Notes: a model not told the origin generated them from the sequence alone. A stretch of DNA of 64,000 bases from an uncultured Collinsella sp. (GCA_900767675.1 CAAFZX010000006.1:1-64000); one strand, 5' to 3'; shown: positions 35,480-45,545, numbered from the stretch's first letter. A program made the numbers and translations.

Positions 35480-36910
35480 CTACTTTACCCCGTGGCCCAT
35501 CTCGACGACCTTAGTCAGTGACCCAAACACACCCTCGTCAGCCACGAGCTGTGCCTCGGCGCGATCAAGCTGCACGGCAACGGCGGCAGGGGCGGTGCCG
35601 CCCTCGGTCGTGCGCGCGGCGACAATCGACGGGATGTCGAGCGCCTCGGTAATGTCGCGCTCAAAGAGCGGGCTTGCCTCCTGGAACACCTCAAACGGCA
35701 GGTCCTCAAGATTGCAGCCGCGCTTCTCGCACATCAGGACCAGATGGCCCACCACGGCATGTGCCTCGCGGAACGGCAGACCACGCTTAGCCAGGTAATC
35801 GGCAACATCGGTGGCGGCAAGGTGCCCCACGCCGCACTCGCGCGCCATGGCATCCTCGTTGACGGTCCAAGTCGAAATCATTCCGGCCATAACGGACAGG
35901 CACTGCATGAGCGTATGGGCGGTATCGAGCGCGCCCTCCTTGTCCTCCTGCAAGTCCTTGTTATAAGCAAGCGGCAAGCCCTTCATGGTTACCAGCAGCT
36001 GCACCAGGTTGCCGTACACGCGACCGCTCTTGCCGCGGATAAGCTCGGCAAAGTCGGGGTTCTTCTTCTGCGGCATGATAGACGAGCCGGTGGAGTAGGA
36101 GTCTGAAAGCGTGATAAAGCCAAATTCGGAGCTCGACCACAGCACGATCTCCTCGGAAAGACGCGACAGGTGCATGGCCATGACGGAACCGGCGTAATGC
36201 AAATCGAGCAGGAAATCACGGTCGGAAACAGCATCGAGCGAATTGGGGATCACGCCCGCAAAGCCAAGTTCGGCAGCCGTCATCTGACGATCGAGCGGAT
36301 AGCTCGTACCGGCAAGCGCGGCAGCACCCAGCGGGCAGTTGTCGGCGGCATCAAAGGCGGCCTTCAGGCGTGTAAAGTCGCGCGCGAACATCCAAGAATA
36401 CGCCAGCAGATGATGCGACAGCAGCACGGGCTGAGCGTGCTGCATGTGCGTGTAGCCCGGCAAAATCACCTTGTCGTACTTCTTAGCCGCATCCACCAGC
36501 ACATGGCGCAGCTCTAGATTGGCCTCCATGAGCTCCTTGGCCAGCGCCTTGACGCCCAGGCGCGTGTCGGTCGCCACCTGGTCGTTGCGCGAACGTCCGG
36601 TATGCAAGCGCTTACCGGCCTCGCCGATGCGACGCGTCAGCTCGCTCTCGATGGACATATGGATGTCCTCGTCGTTGATATCGAAGGTAAAGTTGCCGGC
36701 ATCGATATCCTGTTCGATTCCGGTCAGGCCCTCGGCGATCGCCTGCTCGTCCTCGGCACTGATGATGCCCTGGGCGGCCAGCATCTTGGCATGTGCCTTA
36801 GAGCCGGCGATATCCTGCTTATAGAGATGCTTGTCGACCGGCAACGACGCACCAAACTCCTGCGTGACCTCGGCCACGCCCGCCTCAAAACGACCGCCCC
36901 AAAGAGCCAT
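35480..36910 (-). CDS. argH: Argininosuccinate lyase
   Basis: 476 residues. The family signature GSSIMPQKKNPD near residue 280 is present, as are GRSRNDQVATD near residue 110 and the catalytic-histidine region PGYTHMQHAQPV. It splits argininosuccinate into arginine and fumarate. ATG 36910 has AAGGAGA upstream. It follows argG on the same strand with a small ORF and a terminator between, so full co-transcription is uncertain. Confidence 0.95.
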   Translation of the reverse strand: MALWGGRFEAGVAEVTQEFGASLPVDKHLYKQDIAGSKAHAKMLAAQGIISAEDEQAIAEGLTGIEQDIDAGNFTFDINDEDIHMSIESELTRRIGEAGKRLHTGRSRNDQVATDTRLGVKALAKELMEANLELRHVLVDAAKKYDKVILPGYTHMQHAQPVLLSHHLLAYSWMFARDFTRLKAAFDAADNCPLGAAALAGTSYPLDRQMTAAELGFAGVIPNSLDAVSDRDFLLDLHYAGSVMAMHLSRLSEEIVLWSSSEFGFITLSDSYSTGSSIMPQKKNPDFAELIRGKSGRVYGNLVQLLVTMKGLPLAYNKDLQEDKEGALDTAHTLMQCLSVMAGMISTWTVNEDAMARECGVGHLAATDVADYLAKRGLPFREAHAVVGHLVLMCEKRGCNLEDLPFEVFQEASPLFERDITEALDIPSIVAARTTEGGTAPAAVAVQLDRAEAQLVADEGVFGSLTKVVEMGHGVK

Positions 36911-37028
36911 GGAACCGTCTCCTTTCTCCAAATACCGAAACAAGCGCCCAAAGCAATGTGCCCTGTCGCTAAAGCGATTTACCAACCGCTAGTTTTGCAC
37001 ATTCCCCACTGCGTGCGGGACCATGTAG

Positions 37029-37199
37029 CTAATTTGCAAAGAAGTGACGCACCATGCACTTGGCGCCCACGGACTCCCTCCTGAGGTTGCCCTGCGAACC
37101 GTCAATCCAAGCCTTCAGGCTCATGGGGACCTCCTCCACCTTGGCGGTATCGAGCTCGGGGGCAAGAGAAAGCAAGGCGTGTGCAACAGCGTCAAACAT
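37029..37199 (-). CDS. Small ORF between argG and argH
   Basis: 56-residue ORF with a good ribosome site (GAGGAG, eight bases before ATG 37199) and host-like codon use. I do not recognise it. It begins MFDAVAHALL and ends RHFFAN, with one internal Met preceded by GGAGGAGG. A TATATA-rich -10-like stretch lies at about 37215-37225 upstream. It may be a real small protein made with ArgH. The rest of the 36911-37434 gap holds only the argG terminator. Confidence 0.45.
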   Translation of the reverse strand: MFDAVAHALLSLAPELDTAKVEEVPMSLKAWIDGSQGNLRRESVGAKCMVRHFFAN

Positions 37200-37252
37200 A
37201 GTAGGTACTCCTCAGATATATATAGGTGCAAGGCCGACAAATTGATAGAAGG

Positions 37253-37280
37253 AGCCCCGCCGGACAACCCCGGCGGGGCT
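37253..37280 (-). terminator. Terminator after argG
   Basis: 11-bp GC stem (37253-37263 with 37270-37280) with a weak T stretch on the minus strand. Confidence 0.65.
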
Positions 37281-37434
37281 CGGACTCAGCCGCAGTCGCG
37301 GCATCATATATGCGGGCGGAACGTAGGGGCCACCGATGTTAAGAAGTGTCAGCAAGCATAACGAAAGGTAGGGACCCCATGCGCCCGTTATGTATCACGC
37401 GGATGGGCCGCGCGGATACCAAGGAAAGGAAGCC

Positions 37435-38661
37435 TTAAGCCTGGGCGGCGGCAAAGCTGGGACCCTGGACCTTAGCCCACGTCTTGAGCGACAGCGTATC
37501 GATCTCGATAAAGCCGGCGCTGGCCTTCTCGTCAAACGTGGTGTCGCGGTCGTAGGTAGCCAGACCGTAGTCGTAGAGGCTGAAGGGGCTCTTGCGGCCG
37601 ACGACGTGGCAGTTGCCCTTAAAGAACTTCAGGCGGACGGTGCCGGTCACGAACTTCTGGGTGTCGGCCATAAAGGCGTCGAGCGCGTTCTTGAGCGGGC
37701 TGTACCACTGGCCGTTGTACACGGCGGTGGCCCAATCCTGCTCGAGCTTAATCTTAGTCTTGAGCAGGTCGCCCTCGACGCAAATGTCCTCGAGTGCCTT
37801 GTGGGCGGTGATGAGCGTCAGGGCGCCGGGAACCTCGTAGCACTCGCGGCTCTTGAGGCCCACCAGACGATCCTCGACCAGGTCGAGACGGCCAAAGCCG
37901 TTGTCGCCGGAAATCTTGTTGAGGGCGATGACGATCTCGGAGAGCTTCATCTTCTTGCCGTCGACGGCGACGGGCTTGCCCGCCTCAAACTCAATCTCGG
38001 TGTAAGTCGGGGTATCGGGCGTGTCCTCGGGATTCTTGGTCATAACCCAGGCGTCGTCGAGCGGCTCGTTCCAGGGATCCTCCAGGTGGCCGCACTCAAT
38101 GGCACGACCCCACAGGTTGTCGTCAATGGAATAGGGGTTATCGTTGGCACCCTCGGGAACCGGCACGTTGTGGGCGTGGGCATAGGCGACCTCGTCGGGA
38201 CGGCACTTCAGATCCCACTCGCGAACCGGGGCGATGACCTTAAGCTCGGGATCGAGGGCCTTGACGGCAGCCTCAAAACGAACCTGGTCGTTACCCTTGC
38301 CGGTGCAGCCGTGGGCGACGTAGGTCGCGCCAAACTCGTGAGCGACCTCGACGAGCTTCTTGGCGAGCAGCGGGCGAGACAGGGCGGAGAGCAGCGGGTA
38401 CTTGTTCTCGTACATGGAGTTTGCGGCGATGGCCTTGGTCAGGAACTCATCGGAGAACTCGTCGCGCAGGTCGAGCACCTGGCAATCGAGAACGCCCAGG
38501 TCGAGGGCCTTCTGCTTCTTGGCGTCCAGGCCGGTCTCCTCCTGGCCCACGTTGCCGCAGACACAAACGACATCGAGATTCTTCTCGTCCTGGAGCCACT
38601 TGACACATACAGATGTATCAAGACCACCGGAATATGCGAGAACGACTTTTTCCTTACTCAT
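37435..38661 (-). CDS. argG: Argininosuccinate synthase
   Basis: 408 residues. VVLAYSGGLDTSVC is the ATP pyrophosphatase loop and YVAHGCTGKGNDQVRFE near residue 115 the citrulline/aspartate site. It joins citrulline and aspartate with ATP. ATG 38661 has GAAAGGA upstream. No clear ARG box was found before it. With argH it completes the last two steps of arginine synthesis. Confidence 0.96.
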   Translation of the reverse strand: MSKEKVVLAYSGGLDTSVCVKWLQDEKNLDVVCVCGNVGQEETGLDAKKQKALDLGVLDCQVLDLRDEFSDEFLTKAIAANSMYENKYPLLSALSRPLLAKKLVEVAHEFGATYVAHGCTGKGNDQVRFEAAVKALDPELKVIAPVREWDLKCRPDEVAYAHAHNVPVPEGANDNPYSIDDNLWGRAIECGHLEDPWNEPLDDAWVMTKNPEDTPDTPTYTEIEFEAGKPVAVDGKKMKLSEIVIALNKISGDNGFGRLDLVEDRLVGLKSRECYEVPGALTLITAHKALEDICVEGDLLKTKIKLEQDWATAVYNGQWYSPLKNALDAFMADTQKFVTGTVRLKFFKGNCHVVGRKSPFSLYDYGLATYDRDTTFDEKASAGFIEIDTLSLKTWAKVQGPSFAAAQA

Positions 38662-39215
38662 GGCTGTTTCCTTTCGCCCTTGGTAGCTAGTTAGAACATC
38701 GGTCAGTTGCAAGTCATTTCAAGGTCATATACCGTGCAATATCAGGTTAAATAGCAAAAATCAGCACATACATGCCCTAGAAACATGCAGCAATGTCGTG
38801 CTAAAACCCAACGACCTCAAAATGACTCTGTTGAGGCAATTCGCCCCATGCGGACAGAGACGATTGTTATCGTCGTCGGGAAATTGCGCGCTGGCGTCGG
38901 ATGGCATTGTCTGCAGTAGTGATGATCTTTACGAACTGCATCTGCCTCTCCTTTCACCTATCGCCGGGCGCAATTCAAATATCGTAAACGGTACCTTTTC
39001 CTCGGTAACCGGCTCTTTTGCCGTCTCCGTTTTCGATGGTCGCTATATTACGCTAAAGTGCCCGCAGCACAAGCGACAAATTCAAATTTCTGAAAAGTTT
39101 TTTCATTACTTTGTGAAGCGTGGTGCAAATACGCTCCGTTCCTGCGACAATACGCTCGGTTACTGGTTGATGGTTATAACGTCTGAAACAATTTCGAAAC
39201 GAAAGGCGCGCTTTT

Positions 39216-40043
39216 ATGCAAACTTACGAATCGGACACCAATATCGGCAGCATTAAGATTCTCGCCGTTGATATGGACAAGACGCTGCTCACCGACGAGC
39301 GCGTGTTGCCGCAAGGCCTTGACGAACGCCTGGACAAGCTCGCCGACGCCGGCATCGTGTTCTGCCCCGCCAGCGGACGTCCAGCCCCCAAGCTCGAGGA
39401 GATGTTCGAGAGCATCAAGAACCGCCTCGCCTTTTGTCCCGACAACGGAGCGTGCGTCATCTATCGCGGCAGTTATATCTATAAGAGCAACATCGATGTG
39501 GCGCTGTATCAGCAGGTGCTCGCTCGTGCCTCGGAGGACTCGCGTGCCGTTCCCGTCCTGTGCTGCTACGACGAGTTCTACGTGCTTGCCCGCGACCATC
39601 AGTACCACGACGAGATCAGCGTCTACTACAACACAATCAACTACGTCGACAGCTTTGAGGGCATTGATTTCGAGTCCAACAAGATTTCGGTCTTCTTCCC
39701 CGGCTACGACGCCGAGCCCGCTTTCCGCGAGACCTATAGCCCCGAGTTCTCGGACAAGCTCTACGTCACCAACGCCGGGCGCGAGTGGATCGACTTTATG
39801 AACCTGGGTGTCGACAAAGGCGCCGGCGTCGCGCATCTGTGCGAGCAGCTCGGCATTGATATCGCCGATGCCGCCGCCGTGGGCGACACCTACAACGACA
39901 TCCCCATGCTCGAGCGCGTCGGTCACAGCTTTATCGTGGACAATGCCGAGGAGCATATGAACGCGCATGCTAAGTGGCGCATTCCGAGTAACAACGACGG
40001 GGGCGTACTGACGCTCATCGACGCCATCTTGGCGGCTCGTTAA
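39216..40043 (+). CDS. Cof-type HAD-IIB phosphatase
   Basis: 275 residues. ILAVDMDKTLLTDE near residue 15 is motif I, FCPASGRPAPKLEE motif II, and DAAAVGDTYNDIPML near residue 225 motif IV. The C2-type cap lies between. Substrates are usually sugar phosphates or flavin-type phosphates. ATG 39216 follows GAAAGG with long spacing. The 38662-39215 gap contains promoters for this gene and argG and no credible gene. Confidence 0.88.
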   Translation: MQTYESDTNIGSIKILAVDMDKTLLTDERVLPQGLDERLDKLADAGIVFCPASGRPAPKLEEMFESIKNRLAFCPDNGACVIYRGSYIYKSNIDVALYQQVLARASEDSRAVPVLCCYDEFYVLARDHQYHDEISVYYNTINYVDSFEGIDFESNKISVFFPGYDAEPAFRETYSPEFSDKLYVTNAGREWIDFMNLGVDKGAGVAHLCEQLGIDIADAAAVGDTYNDIPMLERVGHSFIVDNAEEHMNAHAKWRIPSNNDGGVLTLIDAILAAR

Positions 40044-40054
40044 CGCAGATCGTC

Positions 40055-40184
40055 GGACCTGGCCGGGCGAGGCGGGTTAGTTTTTCGTTCGGTCAGGTCC
40101 TGGGCTCGCTCGGAAAGCACATTAAGTGCTTTCCGGCTCGTGCGGAATCTACGAAAAACTTACCCGCCTCGCCCGGCCAGGTCC
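40055..40184. repeat. Long palindrome with 34-bp arms and nested hairpin
   Basis: Arms 40055-40088 and 40151-40184 match in 33 of 34 bases. Inside is a hairpin GGAAAGCAC/GTGCTTTCC (40112-40120 with 40126-40134). It resembles the A-D elements in shape but not in sequence. It could be a small mobile palindrome or a structured RNA. Confidence 0.8.
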
Positions 40185-40252
40185 TGCGGTGACTTGCTTG
40201 CCGCCTGGATGGCGTCTTGGCGCCTAGATACTTTGGCTGAATTTAATTGAAC

Positions 40253-40286
40253 GAAGGACGCTCCTTGTTGATGAGGGGCGTCCTTC
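40253..40286 (+). terminator. Terminator after the Cof-type phosphatase
   Basis: 9-bp stem GAAGGACGC (40253-40261) with its complement (40278-40286), then TGTTTTT on the plus strand. Confidence 0.75.
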
Positions 40287-40320
40287 TGTTTTTGGTTACT
40301 TTGGAACTGTGGTTGCTTTC

Positions 40321-43068
40321 CTATTTCGCGTCGGCCCAGGTTATGCCGGTGCTGGCTTCGGCGATGAGGGGTACGCGTAGGTCTACGACGTGCTCCATGA
40401 CGTCGCGGACCATGGTGGTTAGGCGCTCGACTTCGTTGACGGGGCACTCAAAGTCCAGTTCGTCGTGTACCTGCAGAATCATGTGGGCGGCAAAGCCCTC
40501 TTCTTCCAGACGGCGGCTCACGCGGGCCATCGCGATCTTGATGATGTCGGCCGCAGTGCCCTGCATGGGGTGGTTCATGGCCGTGCGCTCACCAAAGCCG
40601 CGGAGCTGTGGGTTTTTGGCCTTGAGCTCGGGAATATGGCGTCTGCGTCCATACATGGTCTCGGCATAGCCCGCCTGCTTGGCGCGCGCCACCACATTGT
40701 CGAGGAACGTGCGCACGCCCGGGTAGGCCTCGTAGTAGCGGTCGATCATGCCACGCGCCTCGGCCATCGAGATGTGCAGCGACTGCGAGAGACCGTAGGC
40801 CTGCTGACCGTACACGATGCCAAAGTTCACGGCCTTGGCGCGACTGCGCAAGTCGGGCGTTACCTCGGACACGGGAACGCCAAATACGCGCGCGGCCGTC
40901 TCGGCATGGAAGTCCTCACCCTCGTTAAAGGCACGCACCAGATGTTCATCACCCGAAAGATGCGCGAGCAGGCGCAGCTCGATCTGCGAGTAGTCCACCG
41001 CCAAAAAGACGCTGCCCTCGCCTGCCGAAAACGCCGTCTTGACGGTACGACCCAGCTCCGAGCGCGTCGGGATGTTCTGCAGGTTCGGGTCGCTCGAGGA
41101 CAGACGCCCCGTCGCGGTAATGGTTTGGTTGTACGTGGTGTGCACGCGGCCGTCACCGCGGCGTAGCGGGCCCAACGTGTCCAGATAGGTTGACTTAATC
41201 TTGGACTTCTCGCGCCAGTCCAAGATCAGACGAACAATCTCGTGGTCGCGGGCAAGATCACTCAGTACCTTGGCGTTGGTCGAATAGTAGCCGCGCTTGG
41301 TCTTTTTGAGACCCTTGGTCGGAAGGCCCATCACATCAAAGAGCACATGCGAGAGCTGCATGGGGCTGCCGATGTTAAAGGTCTCGTCACCGGCAAGGTC
41401 GCGAATGCTTCGCTCGACCTCGGTGATCTGGGTCGCCAGGCCCTCGGACAGGCTGCGCAGACGGTCGGGATCCACGAGCATGCCCGCGCGCTCCATCTTG
41501 GCAAGCACCGGCACAAGCGGCATCTCGATGCCGTCGAACACGTTGGCGGCGTTCTCGCGGGCCATGCGGTCGCGCAGCGGTGCGACCAGCGCCAGCGTTA
41601 AGGCCGCCGTGCGGGCGGCAGGAGCCGGAGCGTCCTCGCCGGTGCCCTCTGCACCGCGCGCCGCAGGCAGCGCCATCTGCAGATAGGTATCGGCCAGATA
41701 TGCCTCGTCGAACTCGGAGCGGTCGGAATCCAGCAGGTAGGCGGCAACCACGGTATCGAAGATGCGCGTGGAATCGGCAGCGAGCGGATCCATGAGCTCG
41801 GGCTCAGAAGAATCGATGGGCGAAAGCTCGTGCAACAGCGCCTTCATATCCGGGCTCGCCACGCGACCCTCCATAAACAGACGCGCGAGCACGCCGGCAA
41901 TCACGCCGTGGACGAAGTTGAAGCCCTCGACCTCAGCCGCCGCACAGCTGTCGCCCTCCTCGAGCGCGAACAGGCCCTTGGACGTCGCCAACCACAGCGT
42001 GCGCGTCAGTCCAAAGAGCGCGCCCTCTTCCTTGTCATCGTCCACCACGGCGGCGACCCACTCACCGGCACCAATCGCACGGGAGACCTCAGCCGCAACG
42101 GCACCAAGCGCGTCAGCATCGCCGGCGGCCGCGCGAACCATCGCAGGCATCTCAAACACACTGGAGGCAGCAGCCCCGCCCTCGCCGCCGATCAGCGCCA
42201 AGAAACGGTTCTGCATGGCGGTGATACCAAGCGTACCCAGCGCCGCGGAAACCTCATCGGCAGAAAACGCCGGGAAGGACGTCGTCTCAAAATCGAGCTC
42301 AACGGGCGCATCGGTACGGATGGTCGCCACCTTACGGCTCAGCAGCGCGTCGTCGATGTGTGCACGCAGGTTTTCGCCCATCTTGCCCTTGACCTCGTCG
42401 GCGTGTGCGATGACCTCGTCCAGGCTTCCGTACTGCGCAATGAGCGCGCTCGCCTTTTTGGGGCCGATGCCCGGCACGCCGGGAATGTTATCGGACGTGT
42501 CGCCCTTCAGACCATAAAAGTCGGGCACGAGCGCCGGCGTAATGCCGTGATACAGATCGTCCACGCTCTCAGGCGTCATGATCGCCACGTCGGACAGGCC
42601 CTTGCGGGTCGAGACCACGTTGACGTGCTCGGTCACGAGCTGATACATATCGCGATCACCGGTCACCAGCAGCATGTCACAGCCGGCTTGCTCGCCCAGG
42701 CGCGCCATAGTGCCCAGGATGTCGTCGCCTTCCCAGCCCTCGGACTGCAAAATCGGCACGTTGAGTGCCGCAAGCAGTTCCTTAATCATGGGGAACTGCG
42801 CATGCAGGTCGGGATCCATGGGCGGGCGCTGCGCCTTATACTGCGGCAGCATCTCCATGCGCACGCGCGGCTTGCCCTTATCAAACGCCACGACGACGCC
42901 GTCGGGATCAAAGGCGTCAATCATCTTGAGAAACATGTTCAAAAAGCCAAAGATCGCGTTGGTGGGACGACCATCGGGCGCGTTCATGGTCGGAGGCACG
43001 GCGTGGAAGGCGCGGTGCATGAGCGAGTTGCCGTCGATGACGGCAAAGGTACGGCGCTTGTCAGACAT
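40321..43068 (-). CDS. polA: DNA polymerase I
   Basis: 915 residues. Residues ~1-290 are the 5'-3' exonuclease with DGNSLMHRAFH and GWEGDDILGTMA. Residues ~300-520 take the place of the 3'-5' exonuclease but I see no intact DxE-type active motif, so proofreading is doubtful. Residues ~530-915 are the polymerase, with FLAVDYSQIELRLLAH (motif A), the RAKAVNFGIVYG O-helix and QVHDELDFE (motif C). ATG 43068 has GAGG upstream. Confidence 0.95.
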   Translation of the reverse strand: MSDKRRTFAVIDGNSLMHRAFHAVPPTMNAPDGRPTNAIFGFLNMFLKMIDAFDPDGVVVAFDKGKPRVRMEMLPQYKAQRPPMDPDLHAQFPMIKELLAALNVPILQSEGWEGDDILGTMARLGEQAGCDMLLVTGDRDMYQLVTEHVNVVSTRKGLSDVAIMTPESVDDLYHGITPALVPDFYGLKGDTSDNIPGVPGIGPKKASALIAQYGSLDEVIAHADEVKGKMGENLRAHIDDALLSRKVATIRTDAPVELDFETTSFPAFSADEVSAALGTLGITAMQNRFLALIGGEGGAAASSVFEMPAMVRAAAGDADALGAVAAEVSRAIGAGEWVAAVVDDDKEEGALFGLTRTLWLATSKGLFALEEGDSCAAAEVEGFNFVHGVIAGVLARLFMEGRVASPDMKALLHELSPIDSSEPELMDPLAADSTRIFDTVVAAYLLDSDRSEFDEAYLADTYLQMALPAARGAEGTGEDAPAPAARTAALTLALVAPLRDRMARENAANVFDGIEMPLVPVLAKMERAGMLVDPDRLRSLSEGLATQITEVERSIRDLAGDETFNIGSPMQLSHVLFDVMGLPTKGLKKTKRGYYSTNAKVLSDLARDHEIVRLILDWREKSKIKSTYLDTLGPLRRGDGRVHTTYNQTITATGRLSSSDPNLQNIPTRSELGRTVKTAFSAGEGSVFLAVDYSQIELRLLAHLSGDEHLVRAFNEGEDFHAETAARVFGVPVSEVTPDLRSRAKAVNFGIVYGQQAYGLSQSLHISMAEARGMIDRYYEAYPGVRTFLDNVVARAKQAGYAETMYGRRRHIPELKAKNPQLRGFGERTAMNHPMQGTAADIIKIAMARVSRRLEEEGFAAHMILQVHDELDFECPVNEVERLTTMVRDVMEHVVDLRVPLIAEASTGITWADAK

Positions 43069-43234
43069 ATTGAATACCTCGCTTTGGGCTGGGCACGGTT
43101 TGCTCACACCAGTTTACACGCTCCCCGCCCCGCGGCCACCGCACATCAGGCTTCCCTGCCGCCGCGGGCCCGCGCGTGATACGATGGCTCACGGTACATC
43201 AACCAGCACGATCGATCCGAAAGGAGCCTGCGTC

Positions 43235-44632
43235 ATGGAGCGTCCCTGCGCATGGAAAAAGTACACGCCACAGCAGATCGAGGAGCTCGAGGAGCTTTGC
43301 CGCGGCTATAAGCAGTTTTTGAGTGAGAACAAGACCGAGCGCCTGTGCGTCAAGACCGGTATCAAGATGGCCGAGGAGGCGGGCTACGTCGACCTGGAGA
43401 CCGTGATCGCCGAGGGCCGCGCGCTCAAGGCCGGCGACAAGGTCTACGCCGCCAACCACGGCAAGGACCTCATGCTCGTCAACCTGGGCAGCGCCCCGCT
43501 CGAGCAGGGCTTTAACATCCTGGGTGCCCACGTGGACTCGCCACGTCTGGACCTTAAGCAGAACCCCGCCTTCGAGGCCGGCGACATGGCCTACCTCGAC
43601 ACGCATTACTACGGCGGCGTCAAGAGCTATCACTGGGTCGCCTCCCCGCTCGCGCTCGTGGGCGTCATCTGCAAAAAGGACGGCACCACCGTCGACATCA
43701 ACATCGGCGACAAGGCGGACGACCCGGTCTTTACCATCTCCGACCTGCTGATCCACCTCTCGAGCGAGCAGATGGCCAAGCCCGCCAAGGACGCCGTCGA
43801 CGCCGAAATCCTCGACGTAATCGTGGGCGGCCGTCCCGTCAAGTTTGATGAGGACGACAAGGACGCCCCCAAAGAGCCCGTCAAGCAGATGTTCCTGGAC
43901 ATCCTCAAGGAGCAGTACGACGTCGAGGAGGAGGACTTCCTCTCCGCCGAGATCGAGGTCGTGCCCGCCGGCCCGGCCCGCGACATGGGCCTCGACCGCT
44001 CCATGATCTTGGGCTATGGCCACGACGACCGCGTCTGTGCCTACCCCTCCATGCTCGCCCAGATCGACGTCGCCAACGTGGAGCGCACGAGCATCACACT
44101 CATCGTCGACAAGGAGGAGATCGGTTCCGTGGGTGCCACCGGCATGACGAGCCGCTTCTTCGAGAACACCGTCGCCGAGATCATGACGCTCGCCGGCGAG
44201 GATAGCCCGCTGGCCCTGCGCCGTGCACTCGCCCACAGCCGCATGCTCTCCTCCGACGTGTCCGCCGGCTTCGACCCGGGCTATGCCGGCAAGTTCGAGA
44301 CCAAGAACGCAGCTTTCATGGGTCGTGGCCTGTGCTTTAACAAGTACACGGGCAGCCGCGGCAAGGGCGGCTCTAACGACGCCGACGCCGAGTATGTGGC
44401 CCTCATCCGCGACATCATGGACGAGGCGGGCGTTGACTTCCAGACCTGCGAGCTCGGCCGCGTCAACGCAGGTGGCGGCGGCACCATCGCCTACATCATG
44501 GCCAAGTACGGCATGAACGTCATCGACTCTGGCGTTGCCGTCCTGTCCATGCATGCCCTGTGGGAGGTCGCTAACAAGGCCGATATCTACGAGGCCTATC
44601 GCGGCTACAAGGCCTTCATCGAGCGCGCGTAA
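43235..44632 (+). CDS. M18-family aminopeptidase
   Basis: 465-residue zinc aminopeptidase of the aspartyl aminopeptidase type. ILGAHVDSPRLDLK near residue 88 gives the first metal ligands, IVDKEEIGSVG near residue 290 the catalytic glutamates, and a late SMHALWE the last histidine. It removes N-terminal acidic or other residues. ATG 43235 has AAAGGAGCC upstream; the longer frame to the left is antisense to polA. The palindrome after it also works as terminator. Confidence 0.92.
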   Translation: MERPCAWKKYTPQQIEELEELCRGYKQFLSENKTERLCVKTGIKMAEEAGYVDLETVIAEGRALKAGDKVYAANHGKDLMLVNLGSAPLEQGFNILGAHVDSPRLDLKQNPAFEAGDMAYLDTHYYGGVKSYHWVASPLALVGVICKKDGTTVDINIGDKADDPVFTISDLLIHLSSEQMAKPAKDAVDAEILDVIVGGRPVKFDEDDKDAPKEPVKQMFLDILKEQYDVEEEDFLSAEIEVVPAGPARDMGLDRSMILGYGHDDRVCAYPSMLAQIDVANVERTSITLIVDKEEIGSVGATGMTSRFFENTVAEIMTLAGEDSPLALRRALAHSRMLSSDVSAGFDPGYAGKFETKNAAFMGRGLCFNKYTGSRGKGGSNDADAEYVALIRDIMDEAGVDFQTCELGRVNAGGGGTIAYIMAKYGMNVIDSGVAVLSMHALWEVANKADIYEAYRGYKAFIERA

Positions 44633-44645
44633 CCAACCCTTCATC

Positions 44646-44713
44646 AGTTGCGGTGAAATACGGACTAAACTGGCCCCTAAACGGCCAAAACAGACCGTAT
44701 TCCACCGCAACTT
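44646..44713. repeat. Palindromic repeat, copy 3 (GTTGCGGTGAAATA family)
   Basis: 18-bp arms (44646-44663 with 44696-44713) with one mismatch that would be a G-U pair in minus-strand RNA. The outer 14 bases equal those of copies 1 and 2. TTCTTTTTT follows on the plus strand, so this copy can end the aminopeptidase transcript. Confidence 0.85.
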
Positions 44714-44735
44714 CTTTTTTGGCAGAGGAGAGTCC

Positions 44736-45545
44736 ATGCTGCAGGTCATCATTTCGCCCGCCAAGCAGATGCGTGCGGCCCAAGATGCTTTTGAAGTCCT
44801 GGGCATTCCACCTTTTGCGCGCGAGACGACTCGCCTCCACCGCGCACTGCTAGATATCGAACGAAATGAAGGCAGCGGCGGCCTGCAGGCGCTATGGAAC
44901 GTGAGTGACAAACTGCTGGGGCCTTGCCTCAACACCCTGCATGAATTTGGGCCCATCCTGAAAAACGGCGATCTCGACAATCCCGCACTCGCCCGTCACC
45001 TCTCCCCTGCCGTCATGTCCTACCACGGCATTCAATACCAGAGCATGGCGCCCGAGGTGATGGATTCCGCGCAGCTCGCATGGCTGCAAAGCCACCTGTG
45101 GATCCTCTCTGGCCTCTACGGGTGCGTTCGCCCCTTTCATGCCGTTGAACCGTATCGGCTGGAGATGGGCGCGAAGCTTGCCGTCGACGATGCCCCAGAC
45201 CTCTATGCGTTTTGGGGCGACAAGCTCGCACGGGCCATCGCTCCGGCGGGCTCCAACGCTACGATCGTCAACCTCGCGAGCGCGGAATACGCCAAAGCCG
45301 TTCTGCCCCGCCTCACCACCGATGCCACGGTCGTCACGTGCCTCTTTGGCGAAGGCATCCGCAACGGCAAGCCCATCCAGCGCTCGACCGCCAGCAAAAA
45401 GGCACGCGGCTCCATGGTGCGCTGGATGGCAGAAAACAAGCTCGAGGATGTAAGCGGGCTCACCGCGTTCGACGTTGGTTATCGCCACTTTCCCGAGCTT
45501 TCAAATAAGAGCACTTTGGTCTTCCTGAACGAACAGCCCTTGTAG
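44736..45545 (+). CDS. yaaA: YaaA family peroxide-stress protein (DUF328)
   Basis: 269 residues of the YaaA/UPF0246 family, which lowers free iron damage during peroxide stress. It begins MLQVIISPAKQM and carries ILSGLYGCVRPFHAVEPYRLEMG near residue 125, the family core. ATG 44736 has AGAGGAGAG upstream. Confidence 0.9.
   Translation: MLQVIISPAKQMRAAQDAFEVLGIPPFARETTRLHRALLDIERNEGSGGLQALWNVSDKLLGPCLNTLHEFGPILKNGDLDNPALARHLSPAVMSYHGIQYQSMAPEVMDSAQLAWLQSHLWILSGLYGCVRPFHAVEPYRLEMGAKLAVDDAPDLYAFWGDKLARAIAPAGSNATIVNLASAEYAKAVLPRLTTDATVVTCLFGEGIRNGKPIQRSTASKKARGSMVRWMAENKLEDVSGLTAFDVGYRHFPELSNKSTLVFLNEQPL

Noticed and set aside
38662..38800. ARG box upstream of argG
   Set aside because: AT-rich words exist but none fits the ArgR palindrome well.
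38798..39256. 152-residue plus-strand ORF before the Cof-type phosphatase
   Set aside because: No ribosome site, AT-rich promoter-like composition, and it runs into the next gene in another frame.
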